Source: Smittia aterrima (lineage: Eukaryota > Arthropoda > Insecta > Diptera > Chironomidae). Taken from it: a DNA stretch of 64,000 bases. Made by a program: the position numbers and the translations under genes. Under the pieces are notes generated by a model. The model saw only the letters and a list, made by a program, of their open reading frames with translations, did no database searches and was not told the origin of the DNA. Of this stretch, positions 51,701-62,100 are shown one piece after another. Positions within the stretch are counted from its first letter, which is position 1; each line of letters begins with the position of its first letter. The stretch spans positions 14,508,854 through 14,572,853 of the forward strand of contig CP093830.1 in NCBI GenBank assembly GCA_033063855.1, given 5' to 3'.

Positions 51701-53111
51701 TCCATAGACACATTTTCTCCCTTTCTTACACAGCCGGCTTTTCGCCTGTTTCATTCAACTCAACGAACAACGAGGAAAGAGAAGCGAGGGAGAACTGATA
51801 AGGAAATCCCATTCGAGAGGTTTCTTTTCTCGGCAGTTGCTTTATATGCGGGGCGAAAGAAAAGTGTATATTTTTTTGTTAAGGAAGAGCCGTGCGACTC
51901 TTTCGAGTTTCATTAAATATTCCGCTTCCATAGCGTCTTGTGAAACTGCTAGCTCAAGACTAGAAGGAGCAACTTTTTGTTGGTTCTCAAATACGCTAAT
52001 TAAACTTTTTGCTCCCCCATCGAGCGAACGGCATATTTGCATTTCCCATTCAACACGAGATATAAAAATACGCGAAACAATCACGGAAAGTTTGAGTTAG
52101 GTGGGAAGGTGTAGACAATGCAAATTTTGGTATTTTCATCGAAAGATGTTGATAAATGAAGTTCAAGTACATGTTTGCTTTCGATTGAGAATGTTTGAGA
52201 TTCAACGTCGTTATTTGATAATGGCAAATATTTTTTGTCTTTTGTGTAAAACGTCAACATTTGTTTTAAGTTTGTTTCAAGTAAATAAAAAGTTAAACTT
52301 ACCTGATGCGATCTGAGTACATTTCACCTTGCTCCAAATAACGCTGTTTTACAATTGCCCGGCTATTTTGAATCGGAGAGACTGACAGAGTCCTTTCGCC
52401 GTTTGCTGATGATGCGGGGGATGACGAACCATTGCTCGAAGTCAAGCTACCGGCACGACCACGAATCGTCGATTGTGGAGGCGTTGACACAGAAAGTTGC
52501 TGATCCAATAAATTGCAAACGTTATCAACAATGCTTGTGGACATCTTCATCATCTGGTTTTGTTGATAAGCGACTGTTCCGTTCGGTGTTGATGTTGCTA
52601 ATGACAAAGCCGGTTTCTGATTATTCTTGTTCTTTTTCTTTTTCTTCTTTGAAGCGTCTTCCTCCAAACGACCTCCAAACAAATTTGCAGTTATTGGTGG
52701 TGCCCAGTCGAGATCTTTCTTGATATGACCTCGACCACATCGGCAACCGCAAACCTTGTAAACCAAATCGTAGCCTTTCTTGGTCCACAAATTTTGCTGT
52801 CTCTGCTTGTCAGACCATGATCGAGCACGTCCAATCGACTTCAGATAGCTGAGAACGCTTTGTTCCCATTGATCGAAGCATTCAGCGTGCATGTACTGAC
52901 CAGCCGAGCAATTCTCATTCGTACAGATAACTCTAATGGCATCGTACAGTTGATCAGTATTGATGAGCCCAAAATCAAGAGTGTTGTTTTTTAAGCATTC
53001 GCCTGACGGCATACAACATCGGAACGGTTGCATGTTAATACCTGAACAAGACGTTATCGTATCTGAGCTGTCGCGTCTTGGTGCCATGAGCAGAAGTGGA
53101 TGCTGATACAT
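17952..53111 (-). CDS. hdc: headcase orthologue, six coding exons, with predicted stop-codon readthrough (485 or 753 residues)
   Basis: Assembled by eye as 53111-52303, 40820-40724, 21663-21475, 20090-20002, 19877-19778 and 18929-17952. Every junction has GT/AG ends and keeps the frame. Residues about 29-140 form the N-terminal HECA-type Cys/His domain. Residues about 270-470 form the Headcase domain, with paired cysteines at 332/335, 379/382, 394/397, 422/423, 429/432 and 455/458 that probably bind zinc. A linker with a Lys-rich run (155-160) lies between them. A TGA at codon 486 ends the short form, and the frame then continues for 267 codons. In Drosophila, Headcase limits tracheal branching non-autonomously, marks imaginal and adult progenitor cells, and acts with Unkempt in growth control downstream of insulin/TOR signalling; the human relative is HECA. 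Those roles come from the family, not from this sequence. The short form is shorter than I recall for Drosophila (about 650), mostly through a smaller low-complexity region. Confidence 0.95.
18654..18747 (-). promoter_or_regulatory. readthrough-stimulating RNA stem-loop
   Basis: In the mRNA, the arm at 18747-18732 (CACGTTGGATTCTCCA) pairs over all 16 positions with the arm at 18669-18654 (TGGAGAATCTAACGTG). One pair is G-U and the rest are Watson-Crick. The loop is 62 nt. The stem begins 8 nt after the TGA, the spacing typical of 3' structures that stimulate UGA readthrough. Both arms are also coding, so pairing is maintained on top of protein constraint. Drosophila hdc is also known to need downstream RNA sequence for readthrough. 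Confidence 0.85.
18756..18758 (-). promoter_or_regulatory. hdc: programmed stop-codon readthrough site (UGA followed by C)
   Basis: The stop reads CCA UGA CAU in the mRNA. UGA followed by C is the leakiest stop context known in animals and is used by many confirmed readthrough genes and by alphavirus polyproteins. Drosophila hdc uses UAA at the equivalent event, so the codon differs while the arrangement is the same. Decoding as selenocysteine is a less likely alternative: the family has no Sec residue there that I know of. Confidence 0.85.
18756..18929 (-). CDS. hdc: hdc exon 6, conserved part ending at the leaky TGA
   Basis: The exon follows acceptor TTCGTCCACAG and encodes residues 429-485: CNNCFKLLLHPNQRLNFFSD, then SHSVTCPYC, and ending QQFQQWP before TGA at 18758-18756. 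The C-x2-C pairs 429/432 and 455/458 close the Headcase domain. Stopping here gives the short isoform of 485 residues (477 from Met9). There is no usable splice donor between the domain and the TGA, and any intron that removed the TGA would have to be about a dozen bases long, so splicing does not explain the open frame beyond it. Confidence 0.95.
   Translation of the reverse strand, partial: CNNCFKLLLHPNQRLNFFSDYSHSVTCPYCQSQDTHFIKPLNYCYTNKPLQQFQQWP
18930..19777 (-). other. hdc: hdc intron 5 (848 bp)
   Basis: Donor GTAAGTG, acceptor TTCGTCCACAG. No coding or repetitive structure is recognised; short open frames on both strands (up to 83 codons) are at chance level. Confidence 0.85.
19778..19877 (-). 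CDS. hdc: hdc coding exon 5 (100 bp)
   Basis: The first base completes Arg395 (CG|T). The exon then encodes residues 396-428, FCADKWEGS through MPCCTERLK, ending on a codon boundary. LLMGTMYSFDIFAAMPCC is one of the most conserved stretches of the family and makes the identification secure. The acceptor is GTTATCACAG and the donor AAAG|GTAAGTG at 19777. The intron to exon 4 is only 124 bp (20001-19878). Confidence 0.96.
20002..20090 (-). CDS. hdc: hdc coding exon 4 (89 bp)
   Basis: The exon encodes residues 366-394 (TKFEGRTCYLTSVCLECL, then the stretch ending IFRC) plus two bases of Arg395. The acceptor is TGTGTTTCAG and the donor GCCG|GTAAGTAC at 20001. The C-x2-C pair at 379/382 and Cys394 belong to the probable zinc-binding framework; Cys394 pairs with Cys397 of exon 5 across a short intron. 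No reading frame long enough to flag this exon exists on its own, so it had to be found from the frame and the splice sites. Confidence 0.94.
20091..21474 (-). other. hdc: hdc intron 3 (1,384 bp)
   Basis: Donor GTAAGAAG, acceptor TGTGTTTCAG. It holds a second copy of a 14-bp palindrome (20842-20855), a CTCF-like match (20504-20517), a run of seven C (20804-20810) and a GC-richer patch at about 20500-20580. No coding content is seen. Confidence 0.85.
21475..21663 (-). CDS. hdc: hdc coding exon 3 (189 bp)
   Basis: The exon encodes residues 303-365, from IEDEGKHGNDDTRMF to HSNECIE, exactly 63 codons with phase 0 at both ends. It holds the conserved blocks DRYPLVDGTFFLSP and CILC (Cys332, Cys335). 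The acceptor is TTCTCTCGGCAG and the donor is GAG|GTAAGAAG at 21474. Frame and sequence join exon 2 (VK) and exon 4 (TKFEGRT) as expected for the family. Confidence 0.96.
26774..26787. repeat. (AG)7 tract in hdc intron 2
   Basis: Seven AG units in a row, the longest of several GA/CT tracts in this intron. Such tracts are binding sites for GAGA factor (Trl) and CLAMP in flies, and are also simple microsatellites. Confidence 0.7.
35418..35429. repeat. (CT)6 tract in hdc intron 2
   Basis: CTCTCTCTCTCT preceded by AGAGTTA, about 230 bases from the CTCF-like site at 35177. It could be a GAGA-factor site or a microsatellite. Confidence 0.65.
40724..40820 (-). CDS. hdc: hdc coding exon 2 (97 bp)
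   Basis: The exon follows a strong acceptor (pyrimidine-rich tract, then CTCTTGCAG). Its first base completes Arg270 (AG|A). It then encodes residues 271-302, beginning TTCGSNGIFSRRLDFS and ending INSIEVK, a very conserved entry into the Headcase domain. The donor is GAAG|GTAATT at 40723. The exon is isolated, with 11.5 kb of intron on the 5' side and 19 kb on the 3' side. A 124-residue open frame on this strand (41044-40670) contains the exon, but its flanks are intronic. Confidence 0.95.
40821..52302 (-). other. hdc: hdc intron 1 (11,482 bp)
   Basis: The intron runs from donor GTAAGTTT to acceptor CTCTTGCAG. It is AT-rich with no convincing nested gene; open frames are 60-101 codons, lack family resemblance and are at chance level. 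Less AT-rich patches that stand out are 46416-46560 (with an 11-bp inverted repeat) and 50235-50253 (a G-rich box). Long first introns of developmental genes often hold enhancers, but none can be assigned here. Confidence 0.85.
52303..53111 (-). CDS. hdc: hdc coding exon 1: start codon and N-terminal HECA-type domain
   Basis: This exon encodes residues 1-269 plus two bases of codon 270. The frame opens at ATG 53111, and an in-frame TAA lies 13 codons upstream (53153-53151), so translation starts here or at Met9 (ATG 53087-53085, followed by APRRDSSD). Met9 has G at +4 and looks at least as good a start. Cysteines at 32, 33, 39, 63, 68, 78, 121, 123 and 125 and histidines at 75 and 129 form the Cys/His-rich core, and RARSW and LWTKKGYDLVY are typical of the family. 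After residue 150 come a Lys run and then Ser/Thr/Asn-rich low-complexity sequence. The exon ends ATCAG with donor GTAAGTTT at 52302. The 122-residue plus-strand frame over this exon is an antisense shadow. Confidence 0.96.
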
Positions 53112-56100
53112 TTGAAAGCTTGAGGGATTTTTTCCGTACGAGAATAATTCTTAAAAAGTTCAAATTGTTTCTTATCGGATTCTTACTTCACTTCTTGAGT
53201 GAGCGAACAATGCAATTCATTCTTCTTCCCACTTTCATTTCCAGCATGAATAAATCGTCGTTCATTTATTTCTCGCCACTTTATTCACACTCGAAAAATT
53301 TAATTGAAGAACTTTGTTTGGCAAGTTTATTTTTTATTTAAATTCAAACTCACTTTTAGTTCTCCTTGACGTTCACCGGGAACGATTGAATTTTTTTCTT
53401 TACAAAAAATACTTATTTTATCGTGAAAAGTTTTCAAATAATTTTTCGCTATCACTCCTTTGAGTTGAAAATTGTTATTTATTTCGTAATATTTACTTAG
53501 AACTGTTTTGATATTTTCGCTGCTATCGCCTCACGCCGAAAACAAAATATACACAAAGCCGTTGAGTTTATAAAATGCGAATTCTCTCTTGCTTTCTGCA
53601 CTGATAAAGATTGTTTAATTCACTCGTAGTTACTCTCACAAATGTTGATTCGTTTTATCTCGAGTTAGTCTGTTTATTGGGAGAGCTGAGAAGAATTTTT
53701 TTTATCATTTTTCAAAACACAGAAGAAAAAAGAAAATCACGATAGACTTTATGAAAATCTTAAATTTTGTTTGGGAAAACAACAAAGTTTTTATTTTTCC
53801 TCTTCTCGGATCTGGAGGAAAATTTATTTTGTTTTCACTTTCATCCAGAAAGCCTCTGGAAACTTTCGATTTTTATAAATAACTTTCCGCACTAGCAAAT
53901 GTTTCTGGAGCGCAAATTACTTTAGAAAAATTTTAGACAATCGAGTTAGCAAAAGTCACCAACTTTTTTTTGTCTTTGACAAAATCTTAATCTTTAAAAC
54001 TGATTTTCCAACATTTATCAAAAACGATGGAAATGAAAATATTATTTTAATATTTCTTAAAAGGGAGAGACCGGTTTTCGTGTATTCACTCGTCGGCGAT
54101 TGTTTTTTGACTAAGCGAACACATAATAGTAACACAGAATAAAAGAGAAGAAAAAATATAAATTTCGACAGAATATTCTATGGGTTTGAGTTGAGGGTTC
54201 GATGCGCGTGTATTGGTCTCCGCTTCGCTATGTAAAGCACGCAACAACAAAACATTCGTCGGAGAAGAGAACCATGATGCAACAACAAACGAAGCGGGTT
54301 TCGCAAAATATTTCAGCCTTTTCATGTTCCCGCTGGATTTATGTACAACTTTTAATTCGATTAAAAAAATATTTTTTGCTCGTGTCGGAATATACAAATC
54401 GAAATATATTACGTAACCGAGTTTAGGGTTTCACTTTTTTGTTTCTAAGAATTTCACAAATAAACATAAATGCTTTCAAATTCTAATTAAGAACTACATT
54501 TTAGTTAAAACAGCAAAGATTATTCCATAAGCGACGCGTTGTCCCTGAAAAATGTCAGCAGAAATCGAAAGCCGTCAGAATCTTCCCTCATTCAGGAAAA
54601 TCTTAGCTTGCATTACTAAAAGTTTTCCGAGCTTCTTCCCATGCTTTGATTGTATTAGTGAGTAGGAATAGGGAAAAAAGCGATGAGGAAAGAACTACGA
54701 GCATCCGCAAAATGCTGTTTACCTTTTTCCTATTTTCCTCCACCAACACTAAGCAAATTTCGCGTCGTCGAGTGAAAACTCTCTCTCTACTACCTTGAAA
54801 ATGAAAACGAAAAACATTCTTATGTCGGAAATTTCCCCTTCGTTTTCAATGCTAAATTTTCACTTTCGAATACAAACCGAGCGCCACATACAAGTTCAAA
54901 GCCGGCTACAAACACAAACGAATCGTTGTTGCGAAAATTCGATGCGCATGCAACAGAGAGACATCGCAAGTTGAAAGGAAAATTGCAATGTAGATAGTCG
55001 AAGTTTTCCCAGATATTTTTAGACACGACGAGAACTCTTGAAATATCGGGACATGCGTTATGGCTGAAACTCGGGTCTTTCCTCCACCGGAAAAGCTGAA
55101 AGTGGCAATGAGAATAAGGAAAATTTTACAAACACTTGCAGCAATAATTTTCATCGCTTCTGGTCAATGAATTTCATTTCCAAGGCTTTCTATGAGTGAA
55201 AGCGCCATTGAAAATGCAGTGAAACTTCATTGATTTTTTATCTCTCAGAAAATTTTACTTTAAAGCTTTTACAAATATTTTCCTTAATAATTTCAAAGAA
55301 AGATGAAAGGTTTTTTTTTCTTTGACCGTCACGAAAATTGATGGCAGAAAAAGAAAACTAGAGGCAACGTGAAAAACATCATCAAGAAGCAGGTAAGCGA
55401 TTGAACAAAAAACTCATCCACTAACAAAACAACTGCCAGTCAATTTAATTGAAGCATAAACAACAGGAATTAAATTGTTTCGACTTAAAAAAACGCGTAG
55501 CTAAGAGAAGAAGAGAACAGCATAGAAAACAAGAGTGGAATTTTCAAAGTTTCAAGGTCTCTATGCTACCTCATCGATGTCGAACTCGTGTGACTATACC
55601 TCGAATATTTCATTCTTGTTTTTCACCAGGGCCTGGGACGTATTATTATGTAAATTGGACAGTCGATTTATGTAAAAACTAATTTCGGCAAGCGTTTTCA
55701 ATCTAAGGGGCTTTATGGTTGGGTTGTTGGAGAAACCAGTTCATCAGTAAACTGAGACAGGAGGGCTATTAGGACACACGATACACCTTTTCCTAATAGC
55801 AAAAAAAAAGAGTTAAAGCTGTTTTGACGATGGTCGGAACACAAATTAAACCCGCGTTGTTTTCCTGATTCTATTAATGACTTATCAATCCGAATCTCCA
55901 TCATAAATTCAACTTTATATCTAAAATGATCATTTCGCAGAATTTTATTATTTCTCTTGGTTATATTTTTGGCTATGCGAAAACAGCCACAAAAGAGACG
56001 ACACAAAAATAAGCTATTTGACGAGAGGCAAGGCAGAAGGCACACATGCACGCGAGACAAATAAATGGGTTACGTAAGAAATTTTTTATAATGGAGCTCA

Positions 56101-59100
56101 GCGAGTAAGAACAAAAAGAAGATGAGGAAAATATAAAATTATCTAAAGCTTCTCTTTGCTCGATTTTTGTGTTCGTCTCAATCCCACTTCCAACACAATC
56201 TTCTATTCCTCTTCATGACTTAAAAAGAACGAGGAAATCAGGCAAACAGGCGACGAAGAATCTGAAATGTAAGCCAAGATCATGTCGAGGTGAAAGCGAG
56301 ATGGCGAATAGAACCAGCGAGGAAAACAAAGATTATTTTTATTTCTTTATTTTCTTGTTCTCCGGGTCGCACAAATCCCGAAAACCAGTTCCATCGTCGT
56401 CGTCTCATATTTATTCTGCAGTTTTATTTTCATGAAACTGGTTTTCTATTTTGCAAATTCCCTTTTCATGTGATTCGAAATGAAAGTAAGAAGCGAATTG
56501 ATAAAATGAAATCATTTGATATTCTGAGCCGGCAGTTGAATACTGCGACGATGATGTTCATGCATCGATTGAATGCGAGCGCCGATGCATAGCAAACGTA
56601 ACTCGCAAAGTTTCCTATCTCATACTAATACTATAAAAGCCTTGTTTACAATCCAAACGAGCAAAAAAAGAACTTAAATTTACCGGCTCGTTCTCCGATT
56701 ATTCAATCGTTGCGTCGCCATGTTTTTCTCATTTTTTTGCATTTCTGTTTGAATCACTAGAGGAAATTTGCATAATTTTCGAATGCGAAACACAGGCCAA
56801 AGCGGAGAATGCTGCGTGCTTAAAATGCGAAATGACTCGGTCGCTTCACCTACAGCCGCGGGGTTGCACTCGGTAATCGGTGGAGTTTTTGGGAGTCGTT
56901 GATTGGCAGGTTGCGACGATTGATTGGATAAGCTCTGCTCCCCTTTAACCACGCGGAAAATTAGGTGTAATTTCAATTTCAAATTCGTTCTCGCTGAAAT
57001 GGTGTAAATTTTCATGGCTAAATGAATTCCATGAGAAGCACATAACAATTGAATTTATGTGCTGAGATGGAAAGTTTGAAACCAGAAATCAGACACATAA
57101 CGAGAAGTATGCTTTTTCATTCTTGCGGAGCTGCAAAGTTTGTTCGTACATAGGAAAAAGCATAAAAAGCATTGCACAAATCATTTCCCCTTCGTGCAGG
57201 TTTCCCTTGCAAGCATTCGCACAATGTTTTTGTATGCAATGGTGGAGGGGAGAGAAACGCGTTTTGATCTCACAGTCACAAACCACAAGCAACAGTCGCG
57301 CGACATTCAATGAAAGTAAAAATGCCTATTACAAAACATTGTGTAATAGCATCGAATTTTCAAGAGCTCGAACTTGTATGTGTGCTCAATGTAATCGCAA
57401 ACGTTTCCTCTTCGTCGCTTGCATCTCCAGAGCGCGTGTACGAAATAACTTTTAGAATTTTCACGGTCAAACAACATGTATGAGTGCACCTACATAAAAT
57501 ATTCACATTTCGCTGCAATTATACTCGCTAACACATTTTTTTTTCTTGGCGAGGAACGGGTTTATGCACAATGATTTTTCGTCTGCCGTTCCGAAATAAT
57601 AAATGTGAATGGTCTTTAAGATGCGCAATTTGAAATTGGAAAATGTGGTTTTGCGCGACAGCTTTATTTAAGAATTATGCCGATGAATGGAAGTGAAGTT
57701 GAACGAGAATATTCATGATACAAAAAATTTAAATTCTGCTGATAATTGGCAAAATAAATTTTCTCTTAACTAATGAAAAACCCTGCTTTGACATGATGGA
57801 TGACACTCCATAAAATTGAAAAATGCCATTAAGATCTTTCACAATCATAATTTAAATCTTTGTTAGATCTTGGAAGCATTTTTTTAGTGATTTTTTCTCT
57901 GACACACTGATCGACGATGGGTTGTTTAGTTCCAGTGTCAATAAATCACGTTTGGCGTTGCTTTTGTTGAAGAATTAAGTTCGCTCCCCAGAATACGAAA
58001 CGAGAAAAAAATCTTAGTGATTTCGAATTAATGATTTGAAAATTTCCAAATTCGCTTTTTGTTGTTTCAGAGTTTTTCGGAACTTGAGTTCCTAAAGAAA
58101 GAATGAAATGATAAATTAAAATATTTATTTTCGGAAGGAAAATTAAAAACATCTGCTTGTTCCAATTACAAATTTATGGCTGGTGATGTTTTTTGATATT
58201 TTTTCCTCTTTCGATGAGAAAACGAACTAATAAAAATACTTACGCTTATTAGCTGAAAAAATGTTAAATTTCAGAAGTTGAATTTTCTACGGTTTTCAAG
58301 TACGAGAGAGCTTCAAAGCCAAATCACGAATGTTTTGATCTTATGCCCGGTTAGAAAATTATTCGGAGACCCTCAACTTCGACTAATGAAATGTTTTTGC
58401 TGGTTTTGATTTTGACAAACTCTAACCACTAAATGATTTTTAAGCCTGAAGCAATCAAACGATTTATTTGGATCGCATTTCACAAACAGTGAGTTCACAG
58501 GTCGACAGTCGATAAAACATGTTGTCACCTTCTCTTTAACTCGCTCTCATTTCATATTTCAAAAGAAATAAATGACGCCAACTCTTCCAGATGGCAACGA
58601 AATCTTCATGCTGGGAAGCATCGAAAAGAAATAAAAATAGTTTTGCTCTCTGAGGTTACATTGAAATATTTATCGCGTTGATGTTCCAGCAATTCATTAT
58701 GGTTATCTTAATGTGTTTCTCTCCATAATTCGGGCGATTCATTCTAGATCGGTTTCAGCTCTCGCCAAGATCGACTCAAGATCACTTCAACACGACTTCC
58801 ACAACTTAAATAATTTTCCATTTGACAGATTTTGGAGGCTCCACAAACCGAGCAACAAATGTGTAATTCGACAATGTGTTTACTGTCAATTTAATTTAAA
58901 ACCCATTTAGAACAATGCTCTGGACAATCTTACAAAGCACATGAAAAATTTAGAATTCATCATAAACTTCCGCCAAAACAGAAAGACGAGTGAAGCGGCC
59001 CGCATTTTCGGAAAAATAAAAATTCAAATGCCGAGAAACGCAAATTTTTGTTATATAACAAACAATTTTTTTTGTGTTGCTTCCTTTAGAATGAAAGGAA

Positions 59101-62100
59101 CAACATTTGACTAAACAGCTCATTAAACACAACGAAACGTTCACGTTCTCGGTGAATTAGGTCAACATTATGTTAATTTCCAAAGTTAACTATCAAATAC
59201 TCGACTTTTATGAAGGACGAACCAAAAATGTGGGCAGCGGGTCGTTTCCTGGAAGCAACTCACCCAAGCAAAGGAAACTTGAGCCACCTACACAGTCGGT
59301 TCATTAAGAGCTTCATTGAATGGAATCATTATTTGCAATCATCGCTCTCGCATATTTTAACAATCATTGCATAATAAACGTCATCCGATAATTTAAGCCT
59401 CGTGTGTGTGAAATGCACTCGAGAATAACTCGGGTCGTTCAGTTTTTTATTGTTCTGATGCTAATTTTATTTACAAAAGTTTCGTAAAAAATAGTCCACG
59501 ACAAAATCTTGACTTCTCTTCCTTTTTCTTGATAAATTTAATCTTTCCCTCGAGCATGCAATCCTTTCCTTCTTTTCTCGCTTATATAACTCATTTCGCC
59601 AAACAAAACAAAAAATGCATAACATGAAAGCCCAACAGAAAAAGAAGACTTGCATGGCAATAAAAAAAACTCGTTTTCGCATTTCTCACAAACGCCAAAC
59701 AAAAAATAATAAAAATTGAATAATGAAAAGCGAAATAAATGTGTATGAGGAGAAATAAAATTAAAAAAAAACTACATTTAAACATACGGACGCTCAACGT
59801 GGCGTGTTATATAATCTGTATGCTGCTTTTTGGCGTTCTTGAATGTCGGTTGTAGGTCAAATATTCAGCAGAGAAGAAGGCATGGAAGAGAATCCGACAA
59901 AAAATGCTATAAAAAGAATAAAAGAGTTGAGTGTGTATTGGGTTCGGTGGATTTATTATTTTGCCCGGAGAAGGCATTTAGCGAAATTCTCTTCGCTTGC
60001 CAAAAAAAAACTTTGTGAGCTTCGAGTTCGACTCATCGACGACGCTTTTTATTGTGCGACTGACAAGCTCAGGTAGAGAAGACTAGTGATTCTTGCGATC
60101 TTCTTGAAATCTATTTTCCGGACAGAAGATCACACGCTCGCAAATCTATTTTCCTAACTCAATTCATGGCTATTTAAGCGCTGGACTTATAGCTTCAGGC
60201 CCAAAAGTTTCAATTCTTTAAGCGAAAAATTCTTTTCTGTCTTACAAAATTCACTTGCAGCTCTTCTTTTTTTGGCAAGCGAGTGAGTTGAGGCAGAGTG
60301 GAATGAGGGAGAGAAGCCTAGTGAGATCATCAATTCCCAGTGCCTCCACTCAAATTCACTTTTCTTATTCTCAGAATTGTTTCGACGTCGCACTTTCTTT
60401 ATATGGCTCTGCGAATGTCACATTGAAAGTTCTTATTTTTCATTTTCGTTGAAAGAATCCAGAAGCAACAACAACGTTGAGCTCCTCTATGATCAAGCGA
60501 GTTTTTTTATTTTTTGCTCGATAGTATTTGGCCCATTTAGATTCATCATTGATGATATTTTCCGACTCGCCATAATTAATAACGAAGCTAGAACAGCTTT
60601 TGAGGTTTTCATTCTTCGCTTCTTTTTCACATCGTTATATAATCGTCCGGGAATTGTTTCTTCATTAGAACAACTCCACATTGTTATGCAGCTGGTTTTA
60701 ATTAATAATCCACAAGCTTACTTATTGTTGGTAGATGTTTACTCGTCCAGGAAGTTTTGGCAATGTGACCTTTTTAATGTGAAAATGCATGAAAGCGAAA
60801 TGCGAAAAACAATAAAAAAAAGAGTCGAAAACAACACGAAAGGTTCTGAAGCGTGCAGTTGACGCAGTTTATGCTGCAGGAAATTTAAAAACAAATTGAG
60901 AAATTATGTGGAACTAGTGAGAACTCGTCGAAGAATATGAAAAACTTTCTACATGTTCATCATTTAACTCAAAAGTTCTCGGAATCGACTGCGAATGTAA
61001 TAAATTCCTGGCATGTTTCGCTCGTGATTAATAGAGCAAAGTCGAAGCTACAGAATGCATCATTAAATGCTCAGTAAATGAAGCACGAATCGTCTATCAA
61101 CAATCTTGTGCTCGACCGCAAACAAACCTCCGCCACCCTCGAGTATCTGAAATATCCCGGCGGATAAGCAGAACGCAAACTGTGACAGATTTTTCTTTTC
61201 GGAACAATGATAGATGAGGAAACCTTCCTCCTTGGACATGATAACTTTATTTATATCCTGTGACAAAATTTTCACTTAACTTCTCCATTGTTGGGTGACG
61301 CCGATGAATATTTCATTGAAAGAAGACGACGCATAAACAACGCAGCGTGGAATAAATCTTATAATAAATTTCAGCAGCAACTAGAAACAGATTTTCAGTA
61401 CATTAACTTTCATCTTTTCTCCGGAACTTTCCTCATTTCCTTTCGAAGACGAAAGCAAAAAATTAATTTCGGTGACATAAATCATAAAACATGTTCTGGT
61501 CCTGTGATTGCGAGATGCGAATCGTCTGATTGTCAGTGACAAGATTTGAAATGTGTTTTTTTTTCTTTCGGAAAATCTGCTTAGATTCGTCTATAAATAA
61601 ATTAAATTTCAAATTCCGCTTTAGATGCTGATAATGCTAAAGTCAGCAACCCTTCCAGCAATTAAATTTAATCCTTTTAAGGAAAATCAATTAAACTCAA
61701 TTTGCATCTTTTCAAGAAATGAAAAAGAGAGTTTGACAAAAATGCTGACTTCTCGGAACTTGTAAAAGATAAAAGATTTAATTAATTTTTAGGATTTCCA
61801 AATCTAGCCGTGATCGGAATAAATAACAGTATGAAGTGAGCGTTTAACTTCATTTCTTTGTTTCAAATTTGCAAATTAATCTGCGCCTGAATTTATGTGA
61901 TTTTTGACGACGACCAAAAAATTTTTTGCAAAAAAAAATTAATTTTCTTCAAGAGCTTTAGCAATATTTGAAAACTCTGACTAAATACAACCACGAATTT
62001 TAGAGAATTTGTTATAAAAGTTTTCAAATTCAAATATTGGCGAGCTTTCAATTGAGCTTTTAGCCACTTTCGCTCTTGTGACGAGATTCTTGTCATAACT

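Noticed and set aside
52355..52723. 122-residue plus-strand frame over exon 1
   Set aside because: Antisense shadow of hdc exon 1; Ser/Arg-rich translation with no family features.
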